DNA of 55,069 bases from a virus, in IMG/VR virus record IMGVR_UViG_3300046167_000515, positions 1-55,069 of that record; one strand, 5' to 3'. Under the pieces are notes generated by a model. That model searched no databases and was not told the DNA's origin. It saw nothing but the letters and a program-made list of their open reading frames with translations. Numbering within the stretch: the first letter of the stretch is position 1; every line of letters starts with the position of its first letter. The translations under genes and the position numbers were made by a program. Below are positions 41,486 to 48,216 of this stretch, one piece after another.

Positions 41486-41668
41486 ATGAGCGAGCCAAGG
41501 ATATCAATATATACGAATCAGTCAGCTGAACACACGAAGAACGATGGGCGTAAGCTGTTCATGAAATTCATGGAGGTGATGAGATCACCCGAAGCTGACT
41601 ACTACGACGGAACACTAGACATTAAACTTAAAAAACTATACGAAGATGGGATGGAATACGGATTCTGA
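41486..41668 (+). CDS. Small early protein, 60 aa
   Basis: MSEPRISIYTNQSAEHTKND, then FMKFMEVMRSPEADYYDGTL. Unrecognised. Overlaps the next gene by 23 nt. Confidence 0.5.
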   Translation: MSEPRISIYTNQSAEHTKNDGRKLFMKFMEVMRSPEADYYDGTLDIKLKKLYEDGMEYGF

Positions 41669-41792
41669 AATTACACAGCAGCTCTGGAGCTATGAGCGAG
41701 ACGGCAAGACATACTACACCCCGTCTGGTGCATACGCTGAGAAGACAGGGCTTCAACATTCAACAAGGTACTATGACATCACTTATGACTAA
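41646..41792 (+). CDS. Small early protein, 48 aa
   Basis: MGWNTDSEITQQLWSYERDG, then KTYYTPSGAYAEKTG. Looks genuinely coding. Unrecognised. Overlaps its neighbours on both sides. Confidence 0.5.
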   Translation: MGWNTDSEITQQLWSYERDGKTYYTPSGAYAEKTGLQHSTRYYDITYD

Positions 41793-41907
41793 CGAACAAG
41801 CAATCCAAATCGTATTGGAAAACAAAGACCCATCTAACGCAGAACGTCTAGCAGGCCTATGTATGCTTGCGACGATATACTTGAGTCAGACATTGACGTA
41901 TGGCTAA
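41785..41907 (+). CDS. Small early protein, 40 aa
   Basis: MTNEQAIQIVLENKDPSNAE, then ERLAGLCMLATIYLSQ. It may instead be the N-terminus of the next ORF with a lost base near 41860. Uncertain. Confidence 0.4.
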   Translation: MTNEQAIQIVLENKDPSNAERLAGLCMLATIYLSQTLTYG

Positions 41908-42104
41908 GCAAAGATGTATCAGAGTATCTACCTCAGTTCCCTGATATCGCAGAGAGCTTAGGTCGAAGACCTACTCAAGGAAGGACAGCATATCCTGTGG
42001 AGCGTGTAGCTAACAGCCTTACCGAAGTGTCAAGGTCTATGTATCACTACGTCAGGTTTTACGAAACACTCAGCAGCTACGACATAGCATTGTCAGAACG
42101 CTGA
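41859..42104 (+). CDS. Early hypothetical protein, 81 aa
   Basis: Acidic then basic: SDIDVWLSKDVSEYLPQFPD, TAYPVERVANSLTEVSRSMY. Unrecognised. Could be continuous with the 41785 ORF. Ends just before the structured RNA. Confidence 0.55.
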   Translation: MYACDDILESDIDVWLSKDVSEYLPQFPDIAESLGRRPTQGRTAYPVERVANSLTEVSRSMYHYVRFYETLSSYDIALSER

Positions 42105-42105
42105 C

Positions 42106-42207
42106 AAGGGGAGAGACGGATGGTGCGCAGGGAGATCCTGTGACGCGCCGTGTGCTGGAGACAGTACAACATTGAGAGCGTTGAGAAACAAAGTCTCTCC
42201 TTTCCTT
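42106..42207 (+). ncRNA. Cloverleaf-like small structured RNA
   Basis: The 8-bp closing stem GGAGAGAC (42110-42117)/GTCTCTCC (42193-42200) can extend to AAGG/CCTT. It encloses three hairpins: GCGCAGG...CCTG.CGC, GTGCTG-GAGA-CAGTAC (GNRA loop) and CAAC...GTTG with a GAGA in the loop. A T-rich stretch follows. It fills the gap before the DnaA-like gene. No tRNA T-loop. Could be a small RNA, a cis-regulator of replication genes, or a processed element. Confidence 0.55.
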
Positions 42208-42250
42208 GCATTAATAACATTTAAACTTTAAATTTGAACCAGCAAACCCA

Positions 42251-42619
42251 ATGAATGATGACATCAAAAGGCTACAAGAGGAGTACTATGCTACCCTCGA
42301 CCTCACCCCCAATACATCTAGGAAGGCACCACAAGTTCAGGCACGAGCCGCACTGATGGTTGCTATGGCTCAGCACATGACCAAGACGGAAGTGGGCAAG
42401 AGTTTTGACAGAGACCACAGCACAGTAGTACACCACTCTGGTCAGCACGAAGCCAACTTGTTCTCATGGGATGGGTATGAAGACAAGTACCTGTTAGCTG
42501 TAAGGCTGTGTAACATGCACCTCCGATACAACAGTATTGAAGACAAGCTAAAAACTATTCGAATCCAAATCAAAAGGCTAGAGGGTCTAGCTGAAAATCT
42601 AAAACAAGAACTCGTATGA
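42251..42619 (+). CDS. DnaA domain IV-like DNA-binding protein, 122 aa
   Basis: ARAALMVAMAQHMTKTEVGK, then DRDHSTVVHHSGQHE: the DHSTV helix is the DnaA-box-recognising signature of DnaA C-terminal domains. There is no AAA+ ATPase part. A C-terminal coiled-coil (IRIQIKRLEGLAENLKQELV) may dimerise it. Probably binds host or phage origin DnaA-boxes; first gene of the replication/recombination cassette. Overlaps the next gene by 4 nt. Confidence 0.7.
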   Translation: MNDDIKRLQEEYYATLDLTPNTSRKAPQVQARAALMVAMAQHMTKTEVGKSFDRDHSTVVHHSGQHEANLFSWDGYEDKYLLAVRLCNMHLRYNSIEDKLKTIRIQIKRLEGLAENLKQELV

Positions 42620-43191
42620 GTAATTACAAATTCAAGACCACGAACATTCGTGGCAAGCAGTACGTTGAAGTCAACGAACGAATCAAGTTCTTCCGACAGG
42701 AGGAGCAGTACAAGAACTGGAGCCTTATCACAGAGTTTACTGTGCTAGACGAAGCTCAATGTGTATGCAAGGCGTCGATCGTAGATGCTGACAATCGCAT
42801 CATATCAGTAGGTCATGCACATGAAGTGCAAGGCAGTAGCAACATCAACAAGACTAGCTACGTAGAGAACTGCGAGACATCAGCTATCGGTCGTGCATTG
42901 GCTATGCTCGGTATTGGTATTGACACATCAATCGCTTCGGCTAACGAGGTTTCTGATGCTATCGCTAAGCAAGACACAGCTGCGCCTGCCGCACCTACCA
43001 AGGCTGATAAGATGATCAAGAAAGTGCAGGAGAAGTTTGATACTGACCCGCCTGAAAACATCATGGACAAGGCTGTTGCTTACATCAAGTCGCAGACCGA
43101 CAAGAAGAAAGCATATGAGTCTATCGTAGGTAAGTACGGAGGTAGCCTTACCGATAAGCAAATGTCTGGCTTACAGAAGTTTGTACGATGA
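42616..43191 (+). CDS. Probable single-strand annealing protein, 191 aa
   Basis: KQYVEVNERIKFFRQEEQYK, then INKTSYVENCETSAIGRALA and GIGIDTSIASANEV. ENCETSAIGRAL is typical of a widespread phage family I place near ERF/DUF1071-type ssDNA annealing proteins. The exonuclease-like partner two genes downstream supports a Red-like role. The C-terminal region is helical, basic. Family assignment is an inference. Confidence 0.6.
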   Translation: MSNYKFKTTNIRGKQYVEVNERIKFFRQEEQYKNWSLITEFTVLDEAQCVCKASIVDADNRIISVGHAHEVQGSSNINKTSYVENCETSAIGRALAMLGIGIDTSIASANEVSDAIAKQDTAAPAAPTKADKMIKKVQEKFDTDPPENIMDKAVAYIKSQTDKKKAYESIVGKYGGSLTDKQMSGLQKFVR

Positions 43192-43496
43192 ACAAGTATC
43201 CAGTACAGAACCGCAAGCTAACTAACATAGCTACGTTCCATAGGTTTCGAACACAGTGTCTGAACTCTAACATGCCCAAGCGTTGGGTAGACAATGACAC
43301 CGAATTGCCTATGTGTACTGGGCTTTACTTCATCAAGCATAAGGACTTTCTCGGTGACGTGGACATTGCAGAGTATCACATTAACAGCAAGGGTAAAACC
43401 TTCTGGTGTACTGCTGGCAAGCCTACTCACTGGGCTGAGATAGAAACCTATGAGTACATGCTTGAAGACGGCACACCATTATACGAAGACCAATGA
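43188..43496 (+). CDS. Hypothetical protein, 102 aa (DUF551-like phrasing)
   Basis: WVDNDTELPMCTGLYFIKHK, then TAGKPTHWAEIETYEYMLED. The W...LP...G.Y...THW pattern recalls DUF551-like phage proteins. Between annealing protein and nuclease with 4-nt overlaps. Confidence 0.55.
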   Translation: MNKYPVQNRKLTNIATFHRFRTQCLNSNMPKRWVDNDTELPMCTGLYFIKHKDFLGDVDIAEYHINSKGKTFWCTAGKPTHWAEIETYEYMLEDGTPLYEDQ

Positions 43497-44275
43497 ATAT
43501 ATCAGATAAATTAATGGAGCGGTACGGCAAGTCTCACTTGTCGTACTCGTCTCTCAAGCAAGCCCTAGGCGACATGGCTCAGTTCGATCGCTACATGAAG
43601 GGGGAAGTCAAATACAAATCAGATGCGCTAGACTTCGGTACTATGTACGATATGCTGTTGTTCGAACGGGACAAAGCATTCGAGAAGTACACGGTGATGT
43701 CTCCGTCTGCTATCGTAACCACTCTGTCGGACAAGGCTCAAGCCTCCAAGAAACCTACACTTACTGCCGAGTATAAGGCTAAGCTGTCGGAAATCAAGGA
43801 GGAGGCGGCTGAGGAAGGCAAGACAATTGTGTCGGGTGATGAGTGGAAGATGGCTAACGACATGATCGACAGGCTAGCCACATGCGGTTTGCTTGACTCT
43901 CACCTCAAGGGTGACTATCAGGTAGGATTCCTTGAAGAGCTGCATGGCGTACAAGTCAAAGGGTTTCTAGATTGCTTAGGCGATGGATTCATTAGCGACA
44001 GTAAGTCAGCACGTAGCTCAGAGAAGTTTCGGTATGCTATCAAAGACTTCTCATATGACATCCAAGCTTACATCTACACAGAGGTGTTTAGCATAAAAGA
44101 TTTCTATTGGGTTGTACAAGAGAAGACTTATCCGTACCTTCCTGCCCTCGTTAAATGTTCTGACTCCACCCTGTTTACAGGAGAGATGAAGTTTCATGAC
44201 GCACTCAAGCGTATCACAAACTTCTTGGAGCAGGACTATAACCCTCAAACAGATTACCTAAACTATGAAGTATAA
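43493..44275 (+). CDS. PD-(D/E)XK exonuclease, RecE/DUF3799-like, 260 aa
   Basis: Motifs: HLSYSSLK near the start, FGTMYDMLLFE near residue 45, the catalytic GFLDCLGDGFISDSKSA near 155-172 (D...D-x-K), and motif YDIQAYIYTEVF near 190. These match PF12684-type phage exonucleases. Processes DNA ends for recombination or concatemer formation, probably with the annealing protein. No helicase domain. Overlaps the tiny next ORF. Confidence 0.8.
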   Translation: MNISDKLMERYGKSHLSYSSLKQALGDMAQFDRYMKGEVKYKSDALDFGTMYDMLLFERDKAFEKYTVMSPSAIVTTLSDKAQASKKPTLTAEYKAKLSEIKEEAAEEGKTIVSGDEWKMANDMIDRLATCGLLDSHLKGDYQVGFLEELHGVQVKGFLDCLGDGFISDSKSARSSEKFRYAIKDFSYDIQAYIYTEVFSIKDFYWVVQEKTYPYLPALVKCSDSTLFTGEMKFHDALKRITNFLEQDYNPQTDYLNYEV

Positions 44276-44342
44276 AAAAGCAATCAAGGTAGTAGTAAAA
44301 CTAGCGTTAATACATTTTTTCATAACCAATATAATTCATTAA
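44265..44342 (+). CDS. Possible 25-aa hydrophobic peptide
   Basis: MKYKKAIKVVVKLALIHFFI, a basic start and one short hydrophobic helix, located in the only gap between nuclease and SSB. Could be a toxin-like or membrane peptide, or chance. Confidence 0.3.
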   Translation: MKYKKAIKVVVKLALIHFFITNIIH

Positions 44343-44345
44343 AAG

Positions 44346-44648
44346 ATGAGTGAACAAACAAAGAAGTACGAGAGCGTACTAGTAGGTTGGGCCGATGAGC
44401 CTAGCTACAATGACAATGGCGAGTTAATGGGATGGTCTTTCCGTCTCAAGGATAACGAGCTTAAGGATGCCATCGACCAGTACACCACCAAGCGTGATGC
44501 ACAAGGTCAGGGCGGCAACGTTAGATTTCGACTATTTATGTCGAAGAATGGCAAGCCATGCCTAAGTGTGTGGGATCCTAATAGCGAGGCTGCTCAAGAG
44601 CGGCGGACATCAACTAAAGCAGAGGGGTCGTCTGACCTTCCGTTTTAA
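44346..44648 (+). CDS. Single-stranded DNA-binding-like protein, 100 aa
   Basis: Beta-rich core (SVLVGWADEPSYNDNGELMG, KDAIDQYTTKR, VRFRLFMSKNGKPCLSVWDP) and a C-terminal SSDLPF, similar to the hydrophobic tip of bacterial SSB tails. Position between exonuclease and replication genes fits an SSB. The OB-fold is an inference. Confidence 0.6.
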   Translation: MSEQTKKYESVLVGWADEPSYNDNGELMGWSFRLKDNELKDAIDQYTTKRDAQGQGGNVRFRLFMSKNGKPCLSVWDPNSEAAQERRTSTKAEGSSDLPF

Positions 44649-44670
44649 TTAATACAGCTTGGTTAAGCGA

Positions 44671-44700
44671 GGGGGTGTGGGTTTCGGCTCCACCCCTTTT
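44671..44700 (+). terminator. Terminator-like hairpin after SSB-like gene
   Basis: GGGGTG/CACCCC with a GTTTCGG loop, followed by TTTTCTTT. Separates the recombination cassette from the next genes. Confidence 0.6.
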
Positions 44701-44716
44701 CTTTCCCCTTTTGATT

Positions 44717-44965
44717 ATGGGACGACCTATATACTCCATGACCGCCAAGGTCATCACGATAAAGAACAAGCGACCACAAACCAGAAGCGTGTGGATCGTA
44801 AGCCAGTATGACAACCCAGCGGACATTATGAAGAAGGATGGAAAAACAATGTCAAGACTTGAGCGTGAGCTGTTTACCGCTAAAGCTAAGAATAAGACCA
44901 TTGTGATTGATTCCATAACTTCGATAAAACAAGTTGGAACAACATCAATACCACATGAAACATAG
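44717..44965 (+). CDS. Small early protein, 82 aa
   Basis: MGRPIYSMTAKVITIKNKRP, then DIMKKDGKTMSRLERELFTA. Basic, unrecognised. Starts just after the terminator and overlaps DUF3310 gene by 11 nt. Confidence 0.55.
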   Translation: MGRPIYSMTAKVITIKNKRPQTRSVWIVSQYDNPADIMKKDGKTMSRLERELFTAKAKNKTIVIDSITSIKQVGTTSIPHET

Positions 44966-45275
44966 CGACAAACAAGTAGGCGGTAAGCACTACAAGGAAA
45001 TGAAGATTCAGCCCACTGACTTCATAGCTGCAAATGACATACCCTTCATAGAGGGTAATGTAATTAAGTACGTATGCCGACACGAATTCAAGAACGGCAA
45101 GGAGGATGTCCTGAAGGCTATCCACTATTTAAATCTACTACTCGAATACAAATACTCGGATGAACGTAACGATATACAAAGACCTGTACAAGAAGTCAAA
45201 GGCGGATGCCCATGTGATTCCGATTGTGACTGCCCTCAAAAGAATACAGGAGGGGACTTCTGCGCCAACGATTGA
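44955..45275 (+). CDS. DUF3310 protein, 106 aa
   Basis: HSDKQVGGKHYKEMKIQPTD, then EGNVIKYVCRHEFKNGKEDV and AIHYLNLLLEYKY match DUF3310 (SaV-like). The last 40 residues (GGCPCDSDCDC) overlap the helicase start and may be an artefact of a missing stop. Function unknown; sometimes called a nucleotide kinase-like protein. Confidence 0.75.
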   Translation: MKHSDKQVGGKHYKEMKIQPTDFIAANDIPFIEGNVIKYVCRHEFKNGKEDVLKAIHYLNLLLEYKYSDERNDIQRPVQEVKGGCPCDSDCDCPQKNTGGDFCAND

Positions 45276-46977
45276 AGCTGTTCGTGGTGGAGAAAAAGAT
45301 TTCAAAAAGAGCCTACCCGTTGTACTATTCAGCGGTGAGTTTGGCGACAGGAAAGACCAAGCGATTGAGAAGCATAGCGGATACATTGTTCTGGACTTCG
45401 ATCATATTGATGTTAAGGCATCCAAGGCGCTTCTCAGTACGGACCCGTATGTATACAGCTGTTGGGTATCTCCGTCGGGTGACGGCCTCAAGGCGTTAGT
45501 CAGGATAACACATCCTGAGAGGCACCGCGATCACTTCCGTGCATTACGCACATACTTCGGAAAGCAGTACGACCTTGAGGTGGACGAGTCAGGCATCAAT
45601 GAGTCTCGCGCATGCTTCGAGTCACACGACCCAGACATCATCATCAAGGATGAATCATCTACCTTCGGGGCATTCGCTACGGAGAAGAGTGAGTCGCAGG
45701 TAGCTGTCTCACAATCAGGAGTTTACACAGATTACTTAAAGTTAAATCTAGCCGCACGTATGATACGTCAGTGCGATGACGGGGAGAAACATGCTACCCT
45801 TCTTCGTGCTGCTAGGTTGTGTGGTGGGTATGTAGCCGCTGGACGTATGGAAGAGGACGAGGTAGTCCGTGTACTTACTCGTGAGATACTCAAGCGTGAT
45901 GTAGATGATGAGAAGCATACCATCAATACCATACGAGACGCCATCGAAAAGGGTAAGCAAGACCCTATCCGAGCTACCATCGACGACGAGAAGAAGGCTC
46001 AGCGTGAGATGCTCGTTAATGACGGGGACATGTCTTTCATATCCTCGGACGACGAGGACTTCAGGTGGATTGATGATTACGCTAATGGACGCATACCTGT
46101 AGGTTTGGACACGGGCGACAAGGATCTCGATCAGTACTTCAGGTACAAGCGAGAGTTCACTATCATCAATGGGCATAGTAATGTCGGTAAGACTACGATG
46201 GCTCTGTACCTCATGGTTAACGCTACCGTGCGGCATGGGTGGAAGTGGGTGGTTTACTCGTCAGAGAACCGTACAGCATCACTTAAGATGACCCTCATAC
46301 AATTTGCCTTAAACAAGCCAATCAGTTCTATGAACTATATGGAGCGTAAGAAGGCATACGAGTGGGTAGGGAAGTACTTTACAGTGATTAGCAACAAGCA
46401 AGTGTACAGCTACTCAGACATCATTGTGTTCCTTGAGAAGGTAATGAAGCAGCAGGAGGTTGACGCTGTGTTTGTAGACCCATACAACAGCCTCAAGCTT
46501 GACATGGGTAAGTCGGGTATCGGTGTACACGAGTATCACTACGAGGCAGCCTCTGAGTTCCTTACATTCTCTACAGCAAACAACATCGCAGTGTGGTTGA
46601 ACATGCATGCTGTTACTGCTTCACAGCGGATCAAGGGTGAGGACGGATTGCCCGTAGCTCCATACGCTGAGGACACTGAGGGTGGAGGTAAGTTCGTGAA
46701 TAGAGCTGACTCGTTCTTGACCATACACAGAAAGGTGCAACACCCAACACCATCTGAGCGCAAGATTACAGAGTTTCATGTACGTAAGGTGCGTGACGTA
46801 GAGACGGGAGGCGAGCCTACCCCACTTGAAGAGCCGTTCAGATTTGAAATGAACACATCTAGAACTGGTTTCCGTGCGTTTAAGACTCAGAGAATGATGT
46901 TTGAGTCTGTTGATTTAGAGGGGGGAAAGCAAGAACCATTTGTTTTTCCCATGAATACTTCGTTTTTAGACACTTAG
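45160..46977 (+). CDS. Primase-helicase: BT4734/VirE-like domain plus DnaB-like helicase, 605 aa
   Basis: Residues 1-180: primase-like domain with RGGEKDFKKSLPVVLFSGEF, the acidic motif YIVLDFDHID and CWVSPSGDGLKALVRI (PF08800-type, archaeo-eukaryotic-primase relative). Residues about 190-275: helical linker of PriCT type. Residues about 310-600: RecA-fold helicase with GRIPVGLDTGDKDLD, Walker A GHSNVGKTT, VVYSSEN, Walker B AVFVDPYNSL. It would unwind and prime the phage fork. No polymerase gene is nearby. The start overlaps DUF3310 by 116 nt. Confidence 0.85.
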   Translation: MNVTIYKDLYKKSKADAHVIPIVTALKRIQEGTSAPTIEAVRGGEKDFKKSLPVVLFSGEFGDRKDQAIEKHSGYIVLDFDHIDVKASKALLSTDPYVYSCWVSPSGDGLKALVRITHPERHRDHFRALRTYFGKQYDLEVDESGINESRACFESHDPDIIIKDESSTFGAFATEKSESQVAVSQSGVYTDYLKLNLAARMIRQCDDGEKHATLLRAARLCGGYVAAGRMEEDEVVRVLTREILKRDVDDEKHTINTIRDAIEKGKQDPIRATIDDEKKAQREMLVNDGDMSFISSDDEDFRWIDDYANGRIPVGLDTGDKDLDQYFRYKREFTIINGHSNVGKTTMALYLMVNATVRHGWKWVVYSSENRTASLKMTLIQFALNKPISSMNYMERKKAYEWVGKYFTVISNKQVYSYSDIIVFLEKVMKQQEVDAVFVDPYNSLKLDMGKSGIGVHEYHYEAASEFLTFSTANNIAVWLNMHAVTASQRIKGEDGLPVAPYAEDTEGGGKFVNRADSFLTIHRKVQHPTPSERKITEFHVRKVRDVETGGEPTPLEEPFRFEMNTSRTGFRAFKTQRMMFESVDLEGGKQEPFVFPMNTSFLDT

Positions 46978-46994
46978 GCTGTATCTTAGCCTGA

Positions 46995-47483
46995 GTGAAA
47001 CGACAGAAAAGCGGAACTCCTAAGCGTAAATCAGCGAAAAAACGCAACCTAGGTAAGTATAAAAGCGGATTAGAGAAGACTTGTGCAGACTTATTGTCTG
47101 AGCATAAGATCGGCTTCACCTATGAAACTCACGAGTACATGCTCGTAGAGAAGTTTAGGTATCCAGGAACTTACTTGAAGATGACTACCAAGCGGAAAGA
47201 CTTATCGGATCGTAGCGGTGCGATAGTCCTTCCCATTAAATACACTCCAGACTTCGTAGGACCAAACGGAGAATGGATTATTGAAACCAAAGGGTACACT
47301 CCTTCGCATCATGACTTTCCGATGCGTTGGAAGCTGTTCCTTAAGCACTTGATAGACTCAGGAGAACCAGTCCCCGCTTTGTTCATCTGTAAAAACAAAC
47401 ATCAGATTGAGCAGGCTATAGTGAAACTTAAAGAACTAGGATATGGCAAAAAACGAGTTAACAAAGGAACAGCTAGGAGCTAG
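46995..47483 (+). CDS. Endonuclease I-like Holliday junction resolvase, 162 aa, GTG start
   Basis: Basic N-terminus, then YKSGLEKTCADLLSEHKIGF, KYTPDFV and WIIETKGY. The E...D...E-x-K order fits T7 endonuclease I-type PD-(D/E)XK resolvases. Resolves branched DNA before packaging. GTG 46995 is the only sensible start. Overlaps next gene by 41 nt. Confidence 0.75.
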   Translation: MKRQKSGTPKRKSAKKRNLGKYKSGLEKTCADLLSEHKIGFTYETHEYMLVEKFRYPGTYLKMTTKRKDLSDRSGAIVLPIKYTPDFVGPNGEWIIETKGYTPSHHDFPMRWKLFLKHLIDSGEPVPALFICKNKHQIEQAIVKLKELGYGKKRVNKGTARS

Positions 47484-47727
47484 CTACAGGATAGCCACCG
47501 TAAGGCTTCATGAACTCATTGATGAGTTTTTTGAAGAGCTATTCGATGAGAACGGAGATCCCCGTGAGGATTCTGGGAACGTAGCCAACATGGTTGCGGG
47601 TATTCGCGTAATGATGAATCAGGAGCTTGACCTTGTTAAGGAGGCTTCGTTTGAACACTCTGAATCAAACCACGATGCAAAGTCAAAGCAGGAAACGATA
47701 TTCGTTCTCAACAGGAAGGGTAGCTGA
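47443..47727 (+). CDS. Small acidic protein, 94 aa
   Basis: AKNELTKEQLGASYRIATVR, then LIDEFFEELFDENGDP and MVAGIRVMMNQELDLVKEA. Unrecognised helical protein. Overlaps both nucleases' genes. Confidence 0.55.
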   Translation: MAKNELTKEQLGASYRIATVRLHELIDEFFEELFDENGDPREDSGNVANMVAGIRVMMNQELDLVKEASFEHSESNHDAKSKQETIFVLNRKGS

Positions 47728-48175
47728 AGTACGCTTCGAGCGTGCGGCAAGAGACCTAGGACTTCAAGTCGTAAAGTCAGGTAGAAAAGACGATGTGCAT
47801 ATGCATGTTGACTTCTGGATGCAACACGAAGAGGTAGAAGGAAGGTGGGGAGTAGATGTAAAAGGCAATAACCTACCAGATGAGATTTGGTGTGAGTTTA
47901 AAAACGTAGCTGGAAACCCAGGATGGATGTATGGGGGTGCTAAAATTATAGCATTCGACATGCCAGAAGAGGGTGGATTCAGTATCGTTGATCGCGAAGA
48001 CCTAGTGTCTTACTGCGAGGAGAATGTGGAAGATGTATTTGTGTCGCATAAGCGAGATTCATACAAGAAAAAGTACACTCGAAAAGATCGAGAGGACGTC
48101 ATAACAACTCTTAACTTGTTGGACCTCAAGTCTTTAGAAACGTACAGGGTGTGGAAGTATTTTAAGGACTATTGA
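47675..48175 (+). CDS. Putative PD-(D/E)XK nuclease-like protein, 166 aa
   Basis: The core FSTGRVAEVRFERAARDLGL, HMHVDFWM and RWGVDVKGNN has an E...D-x...D-x-K arrangement. WCEFKNVAGNPGWMYGGAK follows. Similar unnamed proteins are common in phages and annotated as hypothetical. The ATG at 47675 is preferred. A terminator hairpin overlaps the stop. Confidence 0.6.
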   Translation: MQSQSRKRYSFSTGRVAEVRFERAARDLGLQVVKSGRKDDVHMHVDFWMQHEEVEGRWGVDVKGNNLPDEIWCEFKNVAGNPGWMYGGAKIIAFDMPEEGGFSIVDREDLVSYCEENVEDVFVSHKRDSYKKKYTRKDREDVITTLNLLDLKSLETYRVWKYFKDY

Positions 48176-48196
48176 CTATCTTAGTAGTCCGTTTTT
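48166..48196 (+). terminator. Rho-independent terminator before ribonucleotide reductase
   Basis: GGACTA (48166-48171)/TAGTCC (48185-48190) then GTTTTT. Overlaps the stop of the preceding gene; the reductase may have its own promoter in the AT-rich gap. Confidence 0.6.
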
Positions 48197-48216
48197 AATT
48201 TTTAAATTTTTTTAAT

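Noticed and set aside
44955-45275. Cys-rich C-terminal tail of the DUF3310 protein as a zinc domain
   Set aside because: The tail is out-of-frame reading of the primase-helicase start; typical DUF3310 proteins end before it.
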